A DNA stretch of 64,000 nt from Litoreibacter roseus (GTDB taxonomy: Bacteria; Pseudomonadota; Alphaproteobacteria; Rhodobacterales; Rhodobacteraceae): assembly GCF_009811795.1 (NCBI RefSeq), contig NZ_BLJE01000007.1:105252-169251 (forward strand). Reading direction: 5' to 3'. Positions 34,416-44,202 of the stretch are shown here, in pieces. The notes beneath the pieces are model-generated. The model was not told where the DNA came from. It made no database searches and worked only from the letters and a program-made list of their open reading frames with translations. A program made the position numbers and the translations under genes. Position 1 is the first letter of the stretch. The number at the start of each line of letters is the position of its first letter.

Positions 34416-35579
34416 ATGCTTTGTCCATCAACCGTTCGCACGATAGATAGTCTTCTCGGTAGAGGCCGGATGATTGCTACAATCGGTGCGTTTGTTTCCT
34501 TGGCACTTCTGGTGAGCGCTTCTTTAGTGTCTGCGCAGGGCTTTGGAAACGGCGATCAGCCGCCGCCCGCCGTTTTGGTCACAGAGGTCCGTCCAGAGGC
34601 GCGCGCTGATGAGAATGTTTACCCCGGCCGGGTTCGCTCCACAGACCGTTTGGAGATCGTACCACGCGTCACTGGCTTCTTGGAGAAACCGCTCTTTGAA
34701 ATCGGGGACTATGTCGAGGCGGGTACGCTGCTGTTTCAGATTGAGCCGTCGCGTTTTGCCGCTCAACTCAGAGCGGTTGAAGCACAGTTGGCATCTGCGG
34801 AGGCGCAACGAACACTCGCACGTGCCACGCTGGAGCGCACGCGCGAACTTGCCACGCGCAGTGCCACGCCGCAGGCACGGCTGGATGAAGCGCAAGCCGC
34901 ATTTGAAAGTGCTGTCGCCGAGATCGCGCAGCTCACCGCGAGCCGGGATCTTGCCCAAATAGATTTGCAGAACACCGAGATTAGAGCGCCTTTCTCTGGC
35001 CGTATGTCGCGGTCGGTGGTGGCCCAAGGGGCCCTTGTTGGGCCAACATCAGGCCCGCTGGCGATGCTTGTCGCCGAGGATCCAACCGAGGTTGTCTTTG
35101 CCGCGAGCCAGCAAGTCTTTTTGGATGTCCGGCGGGATGGTTTGGAACCGGGTGATGTAGATGTGTTGCTTCGGCTTATGGATGGCTCAGTGTACTCAGA
35201 AATTGGCCAGATCGTCGCAAATGAAGTCACCGCCAGCGGCCGGACAGACGCGATAGAAGTCACCGCGCGTATTGCCAACCCGGAGGGATCGCTGATTGAC
35301 GGGCAGCTCGTCGATGTGGTGATCCGCAACAAGCAACCGACAGAACGTCTTGTCTTGCCGCAGGCCGCTTTGCTGCTCGATCAGCAGGGGACGTATGTGC
35401 TGGGTGTTGACGAGACCGACACCGTGATCCGCTATGACATCAAGACAGGCGTGCAAATAGGCACGGAAATCGAAGTGACCTCGGGCATTGAGACCGGTGC
35501 CGTGGTCATCGTCTCTGGTCTTACCCGCGCGCGGCCAGGCCTTGTCGTCGCGCCCCAGTTTGCCCGAGCGCAAGACTAG
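34416..35579 (+). CDS. RND efflux periplasmic adaptor (AcrA-like)
   Basis: A 387-residue membrane-fusion protein. A signal or anchor segment covers about residues 19-40 (IATIGAFVSLALLVSASLVSA); lipoyl segments DRLEIVPRVTGFLE and IRAPFSGRMSRSVV flank a coiled-coil (about 115-180). AGGAG lies six bases before the ATG. Its TAG stop overlaps the GTG start of the pump gene. An outer-membrane TolC-type gene is not present in the visible operon. Confidence 0.9.
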   Translation: MLCPSTVRTIDSLLGRGRMIATIGAFVSLALLVSASLVSAQGFGNGDQPPPAVLVTEVRPEARADENVYPGRVRSTDRLEIVPRVTGFLEKPLFEIGDYVEAGTLLFQIEPSRFAAQLRAVEAQLASAEAQRTLARATLERTRELATRSATPQARLDEAQAAFESAVAEIAQLTASRDLAQIDLQNTEIRAPFSGRMSRSVVAQGALVGPTSGPLAMLVAEDPTEVVFAASQQVFLDVRRDGLEPGDVDVLLRLMDGSVYSEIGQIVANEVTASGRTDAIEVTARIANPEGSLIDGQLVDVVIRNKQPTERLVLPQAALLLDQQGTYVLGVDETDTVIRYDIKTGVQIGTEIEVTSGIETGAVVIVSGLTRARPGLVVAPQFARAQD

Positions 35580-38500
35580 TGGTCTATGACATTTTCATCG
35601 CCCGTCCACGCCTCGCGATTGTCATTTCTCTCTTGATCACGATTGCCGGGTTGATCGCCATGCGCGTCATACCGGTCGCACAATACCCCGATATCGCACC
35701 ACCAACCGTTCAGGTCAGTGCTTTCTACCCCGGGGCAGATTCTGAAGTCATCGAAAGTGCCGTGGCGCAGCCCATCGAGAGCGCAATCAATGGTGTCGAA
35801 GGCATGCGCTATATGTCGTCATCGTCCTCTGCTGATGGAACATATTCATTGACGGTCTCTTTTGAAGTTGGCGTTGATCCTGACATCGCGGCGATCAACA
35901 TTCAAAATCGCATTGCTGCGGTGGAATCGACGCTCCCGGCAGAAGTGCGGGACGACGGTGTTTCGGTCACTAAGTCTGCTGGCGATCTGCTTCAGGCCTT
36001 CCTCTTCTTCTCAACTGATGGTTCGCGAGATGGCTTGTTCATCAACAACTACTTGGCCATCGCCGTGCTTGACGAAATCAAACGCGTTCCAGGTGTTGGA
36101 AGTGCCCAACAGTTTGGTGGCGGCGACTACGCCATGCGGGTCTGGCTGGATGCAGACGCGCTGGACAGTTACCGTCTGACCGCATCCGACGTGTCCGCAG
36201 CGCTGCAAACACAGAATATTCAAGCGCCTATTGGCCGTATTGGGTCCGCCCCAATATTCGGAGATCAACAGCTACAGCTCAATCTGACAACCACGGGTCG
36301 TTTGGTCACACCGGAAGAATTTGAGAACGTAATTCTCTTGGCCGAGCCGGGAGGAGCGACTGTGCGGGTGGCAGATGTGGGCCGCGTTGAGCTATCCGCC
36401 GAGAACTTCGACCAAGCAGCTTTCTATGAAGGCCGCCGTGCCTCTGTTTTGGGGATCAGTCTTTTGCCAGGTGCAAATGCTGTATCTGTCGCTGAAGCCG
36501 TAAATCTACGCCTCAGTGCTTTGTCAGAGCGCTTCCCGGATGGGCTTGCCTACAGGTCCGTCTTGGACAACTCAAAATTCGTCGGAGCTATGATAGATAA
36601 GGTTGTCGTCACATTGGCAGAGGCCTTTGGATTGGTAGCATTGGTCATCTTGCTCTTCCTGGGGCGGGTTCGCTCAACGGTGATACCCCTCATTGCCGTA
36701 CCTGTGGCCGTTATTGGTACGTTTGCGGTTCTCCTTATCGCGGGCATGTCGGCCAATACGATCAGCTTGTTGGCGATGATCCTCGTGATTGGGATTGTTG
36801 TGGACGATGCCATCATCGTTGTCGAAAACGTTGAACGGGTGATGGAAGAGAATCCCGAAATGCCCGTCAATGAAGCTGTCAGTAAGGCGATGCGAGAAAT
36901 CGCTGGGTCGATCATTGCTATTACGCTGGTGCTACTCTCGGTCTTTGTGCCTGTAGCCTTTCTAGGAGGATCATCGGGCACGTTGTTGCGCGAGTTCGCC
37001 GTCACAGTGTCTGCTGCCATGGTAATATCTGCCATCAATGCGTTGACGCTTGCGCCGGCACTCGCAGCACTCTTTCTTAGGCCAGGTCCGGTGGCATTCG
37101 CGCCACTCAGATGGGTGTCGAGACGGATTGATGGGCTCACCAAGGGATACACCTGGACCATCGCACGTCTGCTGCGCGTTGCTCCATTGGCCTTCGTGCT
37201 ATCAGTTGGGGCAGGCTACATCGCGTTTCAATCAACCCAAATGCTGCCATCCGGTTTTGTCCCCGAAGAAGACAAGGGATTTGCCTTCGTCGTCGTGACA
37301 TTGCCAGAGGGAACGTCACTCAATCGAACTCAAGACCTGCTCTTGGATCTGACGGAAAGCGTGGTCGAGGATCCGGCCATCGATATCGCCGTCCCCGTCG
37401 CGGGTATCGATTTCCTAGGTGGAGGGGCGGCCCCCAACACGGGCGTCATTTTTGTGACGCTGCTCCCTTATGAACTCCGTGAAGATCCGGAGCTCAGTTC
37501 TTTTGCCGTTGTTCGAAGGCTCGGTGCCTTGTTGGCATCGATCCCAGACGGGACATTTTTCCCCGTAAACCCACCTGCAATCGACGGGATCGGACAGGTC
37601 GGCGGGCTTGAATACAACCTTGAAGCCGTCACTGGCCAGAACGCGCCTCAATTGGCGGCAGCTGCACGCGGCATGATCGTCGCCGCCAGTGCGGCACCAG
37701 AGATCGCCGCTGTGTTTACCACCTTCAGCGCGGAAACGCCTCGGTTGCGCTTGGACGTCAACAGAGAGCGCGCACAAGTGCTCGGGGTTGAGGTCGCAGA
37801 TGTCTTTCGGGCGCTGCAGATCAATCTCGGCGGGGCCTATGTCAACGACTTCAATCTATTTGGGAGAACATGGTCTGTCAGACTTCAAAGCGATGCAGCC
37901 GATCGAAACGAAATCTCGGACGTCCTCTCCCTGAGGGTCCGCAACACAGACGGCGATATGATCTCCCTGTCATCTTTTGCAACTGTGTCGTTGGAAGCGG
38001 GCCCGCGTTTGATCAGCCGACACAACAACTATCGTTCAGCAGCTTTGACGGTCGCTCCCATGCCAGGCGTCGGTGATGGTGTCGCCCTCGCCGCGATGGA
38101 AGAGCTATCGCGCACTACTCTGCCAGATGGTTACGCATATGAGTGGTCCGGGCAGGCTCTTGAACAAGTGGAAACCAGTGACCAGACCTTAATCGTCTTG
38201 GCCCTTGCTCTGTTGTTTGCCTATCTATTCCTAGTGGCACTTTATGAGAGCTGGGCAATCCCAATTGCTGTGCTGACATCGGTTTCGGTCGCTGGCATGG
38301 GTGCTGTGCTGGCCTTACTTTTTTTCCAGATGTCGTTCGACCTCTATGCCCAGATCGGCTTGATCATCCTGATCGCCTTGTCCGCAAAGAACGCCATTCT
38401 TGTCGCCAGTTTCGTCCTGGAGCGTCGGACGCAGGGCGATAGCCCGCAACAAGCAGCACTGGACGGTGCAAGGCTCCGGTTCCGACCAATCATGATGACA

Positions 38501-38695
38501 GCACTCTCCTTCATCCTTGGGTTGATACCGCTTGCAACGGCGACGGGCGCAGGAGCCGGTGCCATGGTCGCAGTCGGCATTCCCGTGCTTTTTGGCATGT
38601 TGGCATCCGCAGTCTTTGGCATTTTGCTAACACCGATGCTCTTGCTAACAATTGAAAGCTTCCGCGCACGTTTCGGATCGCACCATCCGCTCTAG
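35579..38695 (+). CDS. RND efflux pump inner-membrane subunit (AcrB/HAE1 family)
   Basis: A 1038-residue proton-driven pump, full length for the HAE1 family. It starts at GTG overlapping the adaptor stop: VYDIFIARPRLAIVISLLIT. Visible features are PVAQYPDIAPPTVQV near residue 25-40, the central proton-relay segment VDDAIIVVENVERVM with acidic pair near residue 407, and the repeat QIGLIILIALSAKNAILV near residue 925. Twelve hydrophobic segments fit. Substrate range cannot be predicted. Last gene of the plus-strand block. Confidence 0.95.
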   Translation: MVYDIFIARPRLAIVISLLITIAGLIAMRVIPVAQYPDIAPPTVQVSAFYPGADSEVIESAVAQPIESAINGVEGMRYMSSSSSADGTYSLTVSFEVGVDPDIAAINIQNRIAAVESTLPAEVRDDGVSVTKSAGDLLQAFLFFSTDGSRDGLFINNYLAIAVLDEIKRVPGVGSAQQFGGGDYAMRVWLDADALDSYRLTASDVSAALQTQNIQAPIGRIGSAPIFGDQQLQLNLTTTGRLVTPEEFENVILLAEPGGATVRVADVGRVELSAENFDQAAFYEGRRASVLGISLLPGANAVSVAEAVNLRLSALSERFPDGLAYRSVLDNSKFVGAMIDKVVVTLAEAFGLVALVILLFLGRVRSTVIPLIAVPVAVIGTFAVLLIAGMSANTISLLAMILVIGIVVDDAIIVVENVERVMEENPEMPVNEAVSKAMREIAGSIIAITLVLLSVFVPVAFLGGSSGTLLREFAVTVSAAMVISAINALTLAPALAALFLRPGPVAFAPLRWVSRRIDGLTKGYTWTIARLLRVAPLAFVLSVGAGYIAFQSTQMLPSGFVPEEDKGFAFVVVTLPEGTSLNRTQDLLLDLTESVVEDPAIDIAVPVAGIDFLGGGAAPNTGVIFVTLLPYELREDPELSSFAVVRRLGALLASIPDGTFFPVNPPAIDGIGQVGGLEYNLEAVTGQNAPQLAAAARGMIVAASAAPEIAAVFTTFSAETPRLRLDVNRERAQVLGVEVADVFRALQINLGGAYVNDFNLFGRTWSVRLQSDAADRNEISDVLSLRVRNTDGDMISLSSFATVSLEAGPRLISRHNNYRSAALTVAPMPGVGDGVALAAMEELSRTTLPDGYAYEWSGQALEQVETSDQTLIVLALALLFAYLFLVALYESWAIPIAVLTSVSVAGMGAVLALLFFQMSFDLYAQIGLIILIALSAKNAILVASFVLERRTQGDSPQQAALDGARLRFRPIMMTALSFILGLIPLATATGAGAGAMVAVGIPVLFGMLASAVFGILLTPMLLLTIESFRARFGSHHPL

Positions 38696-38761
38696 AGGGC
38701 GTCTCGGAAAAGCAGAACCGATGATTAGTTTAACTGCGTTGGCTCAACATCTTTTGCCAGA

Positions 38762-39400
38762 TCAATCGACTGGTAAGGCGGGTTCCAGCAGAGCGCGAAG
38801 CGCATTGCGCTTCGCATGATCCGATAGACCCTGTACTTGCCACAGCCGTTGACCCGCCAGCAGATCAGCCGTCCCGTGTACAACCGCCCAATAATGATGG
38901 GTCAAAACCATGTCCTGAAAAGTTCCAAAGGGCGCTTTGCCGGTAAGTGCTGCGAATTGTTCAGCCAATAGCCGAAAGGCATCGTCTCCCGCCCGGGTCA
39001 GATCGATATCCGCGCGGTCGGTGCGATCTGATGTAAAAGACAACCGAAACAAGGCTGTATGAATCTGCGCGAACGCAATGTAGGCAAGTCCATAGGCCAA
39101 CAGACCCTCCCGAGGCCCTGTCGTCTTTGCAATCTCCGCTTTTGCCATATCCAACAGCCGTTCGAACCCGCGCACCGCCAGCGCCGTTAGTAGCCCTGCG
39201 ACATCGTTGAAGTGATGCGCGGGTGCAGCGTGGCTGACACCGGTTCGCCGAGCGACACGACGAAGCGAAAACGCTTCGGGCCCGACCTCTGCCAGTTCGA
39301 CCTCACCCGCGTCAAGCAGCGCCGTGCGTAGATCACCATGATGATAACGGCGCTCCTCAGGGCTGGTCGTGGGCTGAGTGTGATCGATCCTCTCATTCAT
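38762..39400 (-). CDS. TetR-family repressor
   Basis: A 212-residue TetR protein with N-terminal helix-turn-helix (FSLRRVARRTGVSHAAPAHHF, about 44-64) and a helical ligand domain. It is divergent from the membrane-protein genes starting at 39512, and two matching palindromes lie in the gap. It is convergent with the RND gene and 66 bp from it, so control of that pump is possible but less likely than control of the divergent genes. Confidence 0.9.
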   Translation of the reverse strand: MNERIDHTQPTTSPEERRYHHGDLRTALLDAGEVELAEVGPEAFSLRRVARRTGVSHAAPAHHFNDVAGLLTALAVRGFERLLDMAKAEIAKTTGPREGLLAYGLAYIAFAQIHTALFRLSFTSDRTDRADIDLTRAGDDAFRLLAEQFAALTGKAPFGTFQDMVLTHHYWAVVHGTADLLAGQRLWQVQGLSDHAKRNALRALLEPALPVD

Positions 39401-39442
39401 GCCACAGTTCTACAAAGTGACCCTAGCTTCAGCAAGCCATTT

Positions 39443-39457
39443 CTTGACAGTGTCAAG
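39443..39457. promoter_or_regulatory. TetR operator 1
   Basis: CTTGACA-G-TGTCAAG, a perfect 15-bp palindrome. It contains a consensus -35 hexamer (TTGACA) for the plus-strand genes, so binding would block RNA polymerase. Centre at 39450, exactly 33 bp (about three helical turns) from the second site. Confidence 0.65.
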
Positions 39458-39475
39458 ATTTTGCGATACCTGATT

Positions 39476-39490
39476 CTTGTCACTGTCAAG
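39476..39490. promoter_or_regulatory. TetR operator 2
   Basis: CTTGTCA-C-TGTCAAG, the same palindrome with one mismatch in the left arm, centred at 39483. It lies just before the start region of the membrane-protein operon. The two sites with 33-bp spacing fit binding by two TetR dimers on one face of the helix. Confidence 0.6.
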
Positions 39491-39511
39491 ATGGTAGCTA
39501 TGGAGCCGAGC

Positions 39512-39952
39512 ATGGACCCGCAAACTCTGTTCGACGTTGCGTCGACACTTGCAATGCTAGGATGGGTAGCGCTTGCGCTGAGTCCGCTGGCGCCACGCAG
39601 GCTGCTGCCCGTCGGTGGTGTAGTTTTGCCGCTATTGGTCTGTGTTATCTACGCTCTGGCAGCGGTGCTTTACCTGCCGGGTGCGGAGGGCGGATTCGAC
39701 ACCCTCGACAATGTGATGCTGCTGTTCTCGGATCGGGGAGCCACCACGGTCGGATGGGTTCATTTTCTAGCTTTCGATCTGTTAGTCGGCGGCTGGATCG
39801 TCCGTGACGCACGCGCCCGCAGCGTCCCACACATTACTCTGCTGCCCTGTCTGTTCGTTACCCTCATGCTCGGCCCAGTCGGTCTACTGGCCTATCTCGC
39901 CTTACGAAGCCTATGGGTTACTTGGCAAAAACGAAAGGTTGCATTCGCATGA
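39512..39952 (+). CDS. ABA4-like (DUF4281) membrane protein
   Basis: A 146-residue membrane protein with four hydrophobic segments. The N-terminal MDPQTLFDVASTLAMLGWVAL and central HFLAFDLLVGGWIVRDAR pattern match the ABA4-like/DUF4281 family, named after a plant neoxanthin-synthesis factor; bacterial roles are unknown. The start at 39512 is supported by GGAG six bases upstream; ATG codons at 39491 and 39500 are alternatives. Overlaps the next gene by ATGA. Confidence 0.78.
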   Translation: MDPQTLFDVASTLAMLGWVALALSPLAPRRLLPVGGVVLPLLVCVIYALAAVLYLPGAEGGFDTLDNVMLLFSDRGATTVGWVHFLAFDLLVGGWIVRDARARSVPHITLLPCLFVTLMLGPVGLLAYLALRSLWVTWQKRKVAFA

Positions 39953-40704
39953 CTGACATCTCCCTATCACAAACGCGCGCGACTTTAACGCCGCTCGCCG
40001 TTGCCGCCCTCGCCCTCGCAGGAATTGCAGTCCTTTTGCTCTCAATGGTTGCATTTGATACGCGTGTGCTGGACGGGGAAAGCGTCTGGCTAAAGCCCCT
40101 TAAATTCTCCGTGTCACTTGCACTTTGGTTGGCGACGCTGGATTGGGGAGCGCGCAGGCTCCCATCATCAGTACGGAACAGGCGTTGGCTGACGATTTGG
40201 GCCTGTATCGCCATTACCACAGCGTTTGCTGAACTTGTCTGGGTAGCAAGTGCGGCCGCCCTTGGCACCCGATCACACTACAATGTAACCGACCCACTGC
40301 TCCAAACGCTCTACGAGACGGCAATGGGGCCAATTGCCGTCTTGCTCGCCCTGACAGCAGCCGGCTTCGGTGCATCGCTTCTGCGTCATGGCACGGACGT
40401 GATGGATCGCGCTGTCGGGTATGCGTTCGTCGCGACGACGATGCTGACAATTCCAATTGGAATGGCACTTTCCTTCGCGCCGGTCGAAGGCATTGGCATT
40501 GCGCCCTTTGGATGGACTCTTGCCCCGGGTGACCTCCGCCCCGCGCATTTCGTGGCCACGCACCTGATGCAGATTATCCCAATAGCGATGTGGTTTGTCG
40601 CTTTGATTGGGCTCGAGCGGCGTGGCACCAGCCTGGTACTAACAACGACGTTTTCGGCGATCACCCTGCTGATTGCAGCCTATGGGATGGGCTGGATCGG
40701 CTAA
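39949..40704 (+). CDS. Conserved membrane protein, seven hydrophobic segments
   Basis: A 251-residue protein with about seven membrane segments and no recognised active site. The ATG at 39949 overlaps the stop of the ABA4-like gene, showing translational coupling. The motif WLKPLKFSVSLALW near residue 43 recurs in small uncharacterised membrane families. It likely works with the ABA4-like protein under TetR control; function unknown. Confidence 0.7.
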   Translation: MTDISLSQTRATLTPLAVAALALAGIAVLLLSMVAFDTRVLDGESVWLKPLKFSVSLALWLATLDWGARRLPSSVRNRRWLTIWACIAITTAFAELVWVASAAALGTRSHYNVTDPLLQTLYETAMGPIAVLLALTAAGFGASLLRHGTDVMDRAVGYAFVATTMLTIPIGMALSFAPVEGIGIAPFGWTLAPGDLRPAHFVATHLMQIIPIAMWFVALIGLERRGTSLVLTTTFSAITLLIAAYGMGWIG

Positions 40705-40757
40705 AATACTTTCTGCTGATACACGACAAACCTATCAACCGCGAGAAAGGACCTTTC

Positions 40758-41339
40758 ATGTCACTTCGTCTTCCCATGAACCTGCTCTTTGCTTGTATTG
40801 CTCTCCCGGCGCATGCAGACACCACTGTCACTGCGATCCAGGGTACCTGGGTGACGACCATCCTCGAAAGCCCAACCCCAGGTGGCGGCCCGCCAGCCTA
40901 CGTTCGCCAGACGACGTCCTTTGACAAGGAACAACAAACCCTTACGGTGGAAGCATTTTCCGATCCGAGCGGAACACAGCCTCTGTTCAGATACGATTCC
41001 TTCGGTCCATTCACGGATATCGGCCCCTGGGAGGCAGTTCCCAGAGCTCGCGCGCTTGACTTAGAAAACGACAGCTCTGTGGTGACAATTTTTGTAGACG
41101 CCCCAGACCTTTGGCGGGCAATTAGTCTCGCCAATTGTGATCTGACCGTTGGTGTCGGAATTGATATCACAGACTGTGTCAACGGCCCACCCTTCGCTGT
41201 GACGGACTGTATCGACATGGACATCGTGCTGGTTGACTTGGAGGGAACTCGGCTGCGCTATGGCGGAGGCGAAAACGTCAACAGATGCATAACGCGTCCA
41301 ACAGAAGTATCGGAGACTGCGTTCTTCAAGGTAGAGTAA
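40758..41339 (+). CDS. Hypothetical exported protein
   Basis: A 193-residue protein starting MSLRLPMNLLFACIALPAHA, a clear signal peptide cleaved near residue 20. The mature part is acidic, with several Cys (four within about residues 134-180), as in disulfide-containing periplasmic proteins. No family recognised. The start has GAAAGG upstream at 40744-40749. It is the last gene before the transposase remnant. Confidence 0.65.
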   Translation: MSLRLPMNLLFACIALPAHADTTVTAIQGTWVTTILESPTPGGGPPAYVRQTTSFDKEQQTLTVEAFSDPSGTQPLFRYDSFGPFTDIGPWEAVPRARALDLENDSSVVTIFVDAPDLWRAISLANCDLTVGVGIDITDCVNGPPFAVTDCIDMDIVLVDLEGTRLRYGGGENVNRCITRPTEVSETAFFKVE

Positions 41340-41481
41340 CATCCGGTTTTCCCACCAGATGTTGTTTCGTGAGTTTCTGTACCAGGCCTAGGGGGCTCGA
41401 AGCTGCATAATCGGACAGATTCTGGAACATTTGCGAACGTACCGGCTTGCTGCATGGTCTAAGGCTGCCGAAGATATCGTC

Positions 41482-43080
41482 ATGAAGTCTATGGAGGCCG
41501 AAGTGACACCGGATATTGCGCGCGACTGGGGTTTGTCCTTTGACGATTTGCTGTTTCTGGCCGAGTTGCCAGAGTATGTCCGTCTTGAGGCTGCGCTTCA
41601 ACTATGCCATCTCCGTCGTACTGGCCGGTTTGTTGAGGATTGGTCATGTATTTCCGATGACGCCATTTTTTATGTGGCCTCGCAGGTTGAACAGTCTGAC
41701 GCCCGCACGCACCGCTCTTTCGATGATCGGACAGCGCGTCGATATCGGGTCAGACTTATCGAATACATGGGTCTTTCGCGCGCTACCGCGGATGATCTTG
41801 CTGCGCTGGAAACTCGGTTGATGACGGAAGCCTGCCCTATGGGCGGTTCAGTTGTTGAGATGATCGAACATTGTTTTCTTCGGTTCGGGTATCATGGGCT
41901 TATTCCGCCATCCGAAAAAACGCTTTCACGCATTGTACGGTCGGTCCGTCGGAAATTTCTGGATAGATACCTTCCATCAGTAGTCAACGCACTGTCGCCT
42001 GAAACGATCTCCAGGCTGGAAAGCTGTCTTGCCAATCCAAGTGGGGACCATGGATTTCAGCGTCTGAAAACTGACGTTGGCGCTGCGACTTTGGATAACG
42101 TGCCGGAAGCGGCCGACCGACTGGAATTCATTCCCAGCTTGGCTCTGCCATTTGAACTCTTGGTGCATCTCAATCCGTCATGGCTGGCTACGCTGACACG
42201 CCGGGTGGAAAGAGAAACTGCAACCGAGATGCGACGACATTGCGGGGCGCGTCGCCTTGGTCTGTTCGCAATTTACCTCATGTCCCGCCGCGCACGGATG
42301 ATTGACGAGCTTGCAGATCTATTGCTTGAAGTTGTGCATTGGGTTGGCACCAAGTCCCGACGCAAGGTCGTCAGCAGGATTGCTGCTGATATTGAGAAGG
42401 TACACGGCAAAGACCGGTTACTTGTGGGCATTGCAACGGCGGCAATGCTGACCCCAAATGGACGGGTAGCTGATGTGATCTTCCCGGTGGCAACAGCGGT
42501 CAAGTTGAAAGCCAATACAGATGAACACCGGGCCAAGGTTACATTGGACTTCGGATACAGACGATGATGCGCGGCTCCTATGCCACCCACTACCGGCGCA
42601 TGCTGCCATCGTTGCTTCCCGTTTTGGAATTTCGTTCGATTAATGAAACCTGGCGGCCCATTCTGAAAGCGCAGTCTCTGATCGTGCTTTTGAATGAAGA
42701 AGGGCGACGACTTGTGCCCGTATCACTGGTCCCGGAAGGGTCAATTCCCCGCAAATGGTGGGACACAGTGGTTGATCAGAAGGGGCGACTCAATGTCGTA
42801 TCTCAATCCAGATGATGATCTGCCGAAAGATTTTCTGCAGAAACGGGACATCTAAAACGCCAGGTTGGACCTGACCCAAGGTGCAAAGGCTTTCTCGGGT
42901 TCTGTGCGTGAACATTCGGAACAGGAACTGCTTCAATTGAATGCGATATTGCCGTCAAATGAAAAAGTGAGGATACACTTTTCTGGCGAAAACAGGATCG
43001 GCATCACGCCCTTTGATCCAGTACCTGAGCCTGGGGGGCTGATGGCGATCCTGTTTGCGTCAGCCAAGCAGCGCAACACG
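41482..43080 (+). pseudogene. Decayed Tn3-family transposase
   Basis: The first 360 residues (to 42567) match the N-terminal region of Tn3 transposases: DDLLFLAELPEYVRLEAALQL, then PPSEKTLSRIVRSVRRKF and EMRRHCGARRLGLFAIYLMS. Reading then shifts frame: SYATHYRRMLPSLLPVLEF (from 42564), SYLNPDDDLPKDF (from 42793) and KVRIHFSGENRIGITPFDP (from about 42960) continue the same protein in other frames. About 30 residues before the SYLNP part are deleted, and the C-terminal DDE catalytic domain is missing. No terminal inverted repeat pair could be confirmed. An old, dead insertion. Confidence 0.85.
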
Positions 43081-43257
43081 CAACTAACTCTTCGGAATGT
43101 GCAATGCCTCGACTGTTTCAATACATCATACCATGCCCAAGGAGGTAACCCCTATGCTTTTCGCAGTTGGGGTCACCCTTGAGCGGGCTGACTGTCCTGG
43201 TTATATGAAACGATGAAATACTAAGGGCAATAGTCGATGGTGCGCTTGGCTTCGGCG

Positions 43258-44202
43258 TCAGTCGGGCGGTAAGGCATAAACTGCTACTCCAGGAGACGCC
43301 TCGGAATACTCATGATCAACGGTGACAAAGGCTTGATCCTTTCGCAACGCAATCCCAGAAACTTCTCCGGCATCGACAAGTGAGTAAACGGTCGAAATCT
43401 CACCGGTCACCGGGTCGATGTACAGCAAGTCGTTCCATCCTGCAGCGAGCGCGACGATTTTGTCTCCGCCGTGGTGCAAGCCGACGATCTGATATTCGGA
43501 TACGGATCTGCTAGGGCGAAGATCGCCTGTCAGTTGCAGCCGGAGCGCTGTGCCGTCTTGTAGACTCAGCAGCAGCCCTTGCCCTTCGTCGGAGAGGACG
43601 AGCGTCCCGGTCGCGGGATCTACCGACATAGCCGCGATTTCTCCAACAGTCGGCAGGCCGCCTAGGCCTAGTGGCAGCCCCGGCTCGGTCTGCCATCCAC
43701 CTGAGCCCTTAGACCAAACAGCGATCTCGTCATAGTCACCAGCAATGAAGGCACGTTCGTCCGATATGGTCACAGTTTCGATCTGCCCCTGTCGCAGCAA
43801 CAGTGGCGCACCGTTGATCACGGTCGAAGACTTAACCGCGTCGAGTGACGGCGGAAGTTCAAAGAGCTCCGCCTGGTCGGTCGCTACTAGGAACCGCTCA
43901 TCAGTGGGATCCCAGGCAATGCCAGAGGGTTGGAGGATAGCAAGTGGCAGTGACCGCGTGTCTGCGCGAACAAGGTTTGCGGTCGGCTGGATTGGTGGCC
44001 CGTCCGGGTTGAGGTCGGGGATGGATTGGTCCGGCGCAAATAGAGTGAACATCACATCCACGCCAGTCCGCGTGTAAAGCGCACCATAGGCGAGGAGGCC
44101 AAGTGCCACCGCGACAGCTAGAATTGCCACGATGCCTGACCGCCGCTTTCGGGGTTGCGAGGCGGCGGGGAGGTGGGCGCGGATTTCGGTCGAGTTATCC
44201 AT
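43258..44202 (-). CDS. Hypothetical beta-propeller-like envelope protein
   Basis: A 314-residue protein with an N-terminal membrane segment (about residues 24-43) after a basic RKRRSG stretch, then a repetitive series of strands such as SGIAWDPTDERFLVATD and AAMSVDPATGTLVLSD that resemble SdiA-regulated or NHL-like propellers. Its first codons overlap the stop of the hydrolase gene by 8 bp, so it is third in the MipA-hydrolase-propeller operon. No catalytic site seen. Likely an envelope-exposed binding protein. Confidence 0.68.
   Translation of the reverse strand: MDNSTEIRAHLPAASQPRKRRSGIVAILAVAVALGLLAYGALYTRTGVDVMFTLFAPDQSIPDLNPDGPPIQPTANLVRADTRSLPLAILQPSGIAWDPTDERFLVATDQAELFELPPSLDAVKSSTVINGAPLLLRQGQIETVTISDERAFIAGDYDEIAVWSKGSGGWQTEPGLPLGLGGLPTVGEIAAMSVDPATGTLVLSDEGQGLLLSLQDGTALRLQLTGDLRPSRSVSEYQIVGLHHGGDKIVALAAGWNDLLYIDPVTGEISTVYSLVDAGEVSGIALRKDQAFVTVDHEYSEASPGVAVYALPPD

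Noticed and set aside
38697..38713. GGGCGTCTCGGAAAAGC, reminiscent of a Tn21-type terminal repeat, after the RND pump gene
   Set aside because: Only a short imperfect match from memory, with no partner repeat found near 43.1 kb; insufficient to call a transposon end.
42865..43182. Frame after the transposase breaks read as a stand-alone gene
   Set aside because: Its first 60 residues continue the Tn3 transposase sequence, so it is part of the pseudogene.
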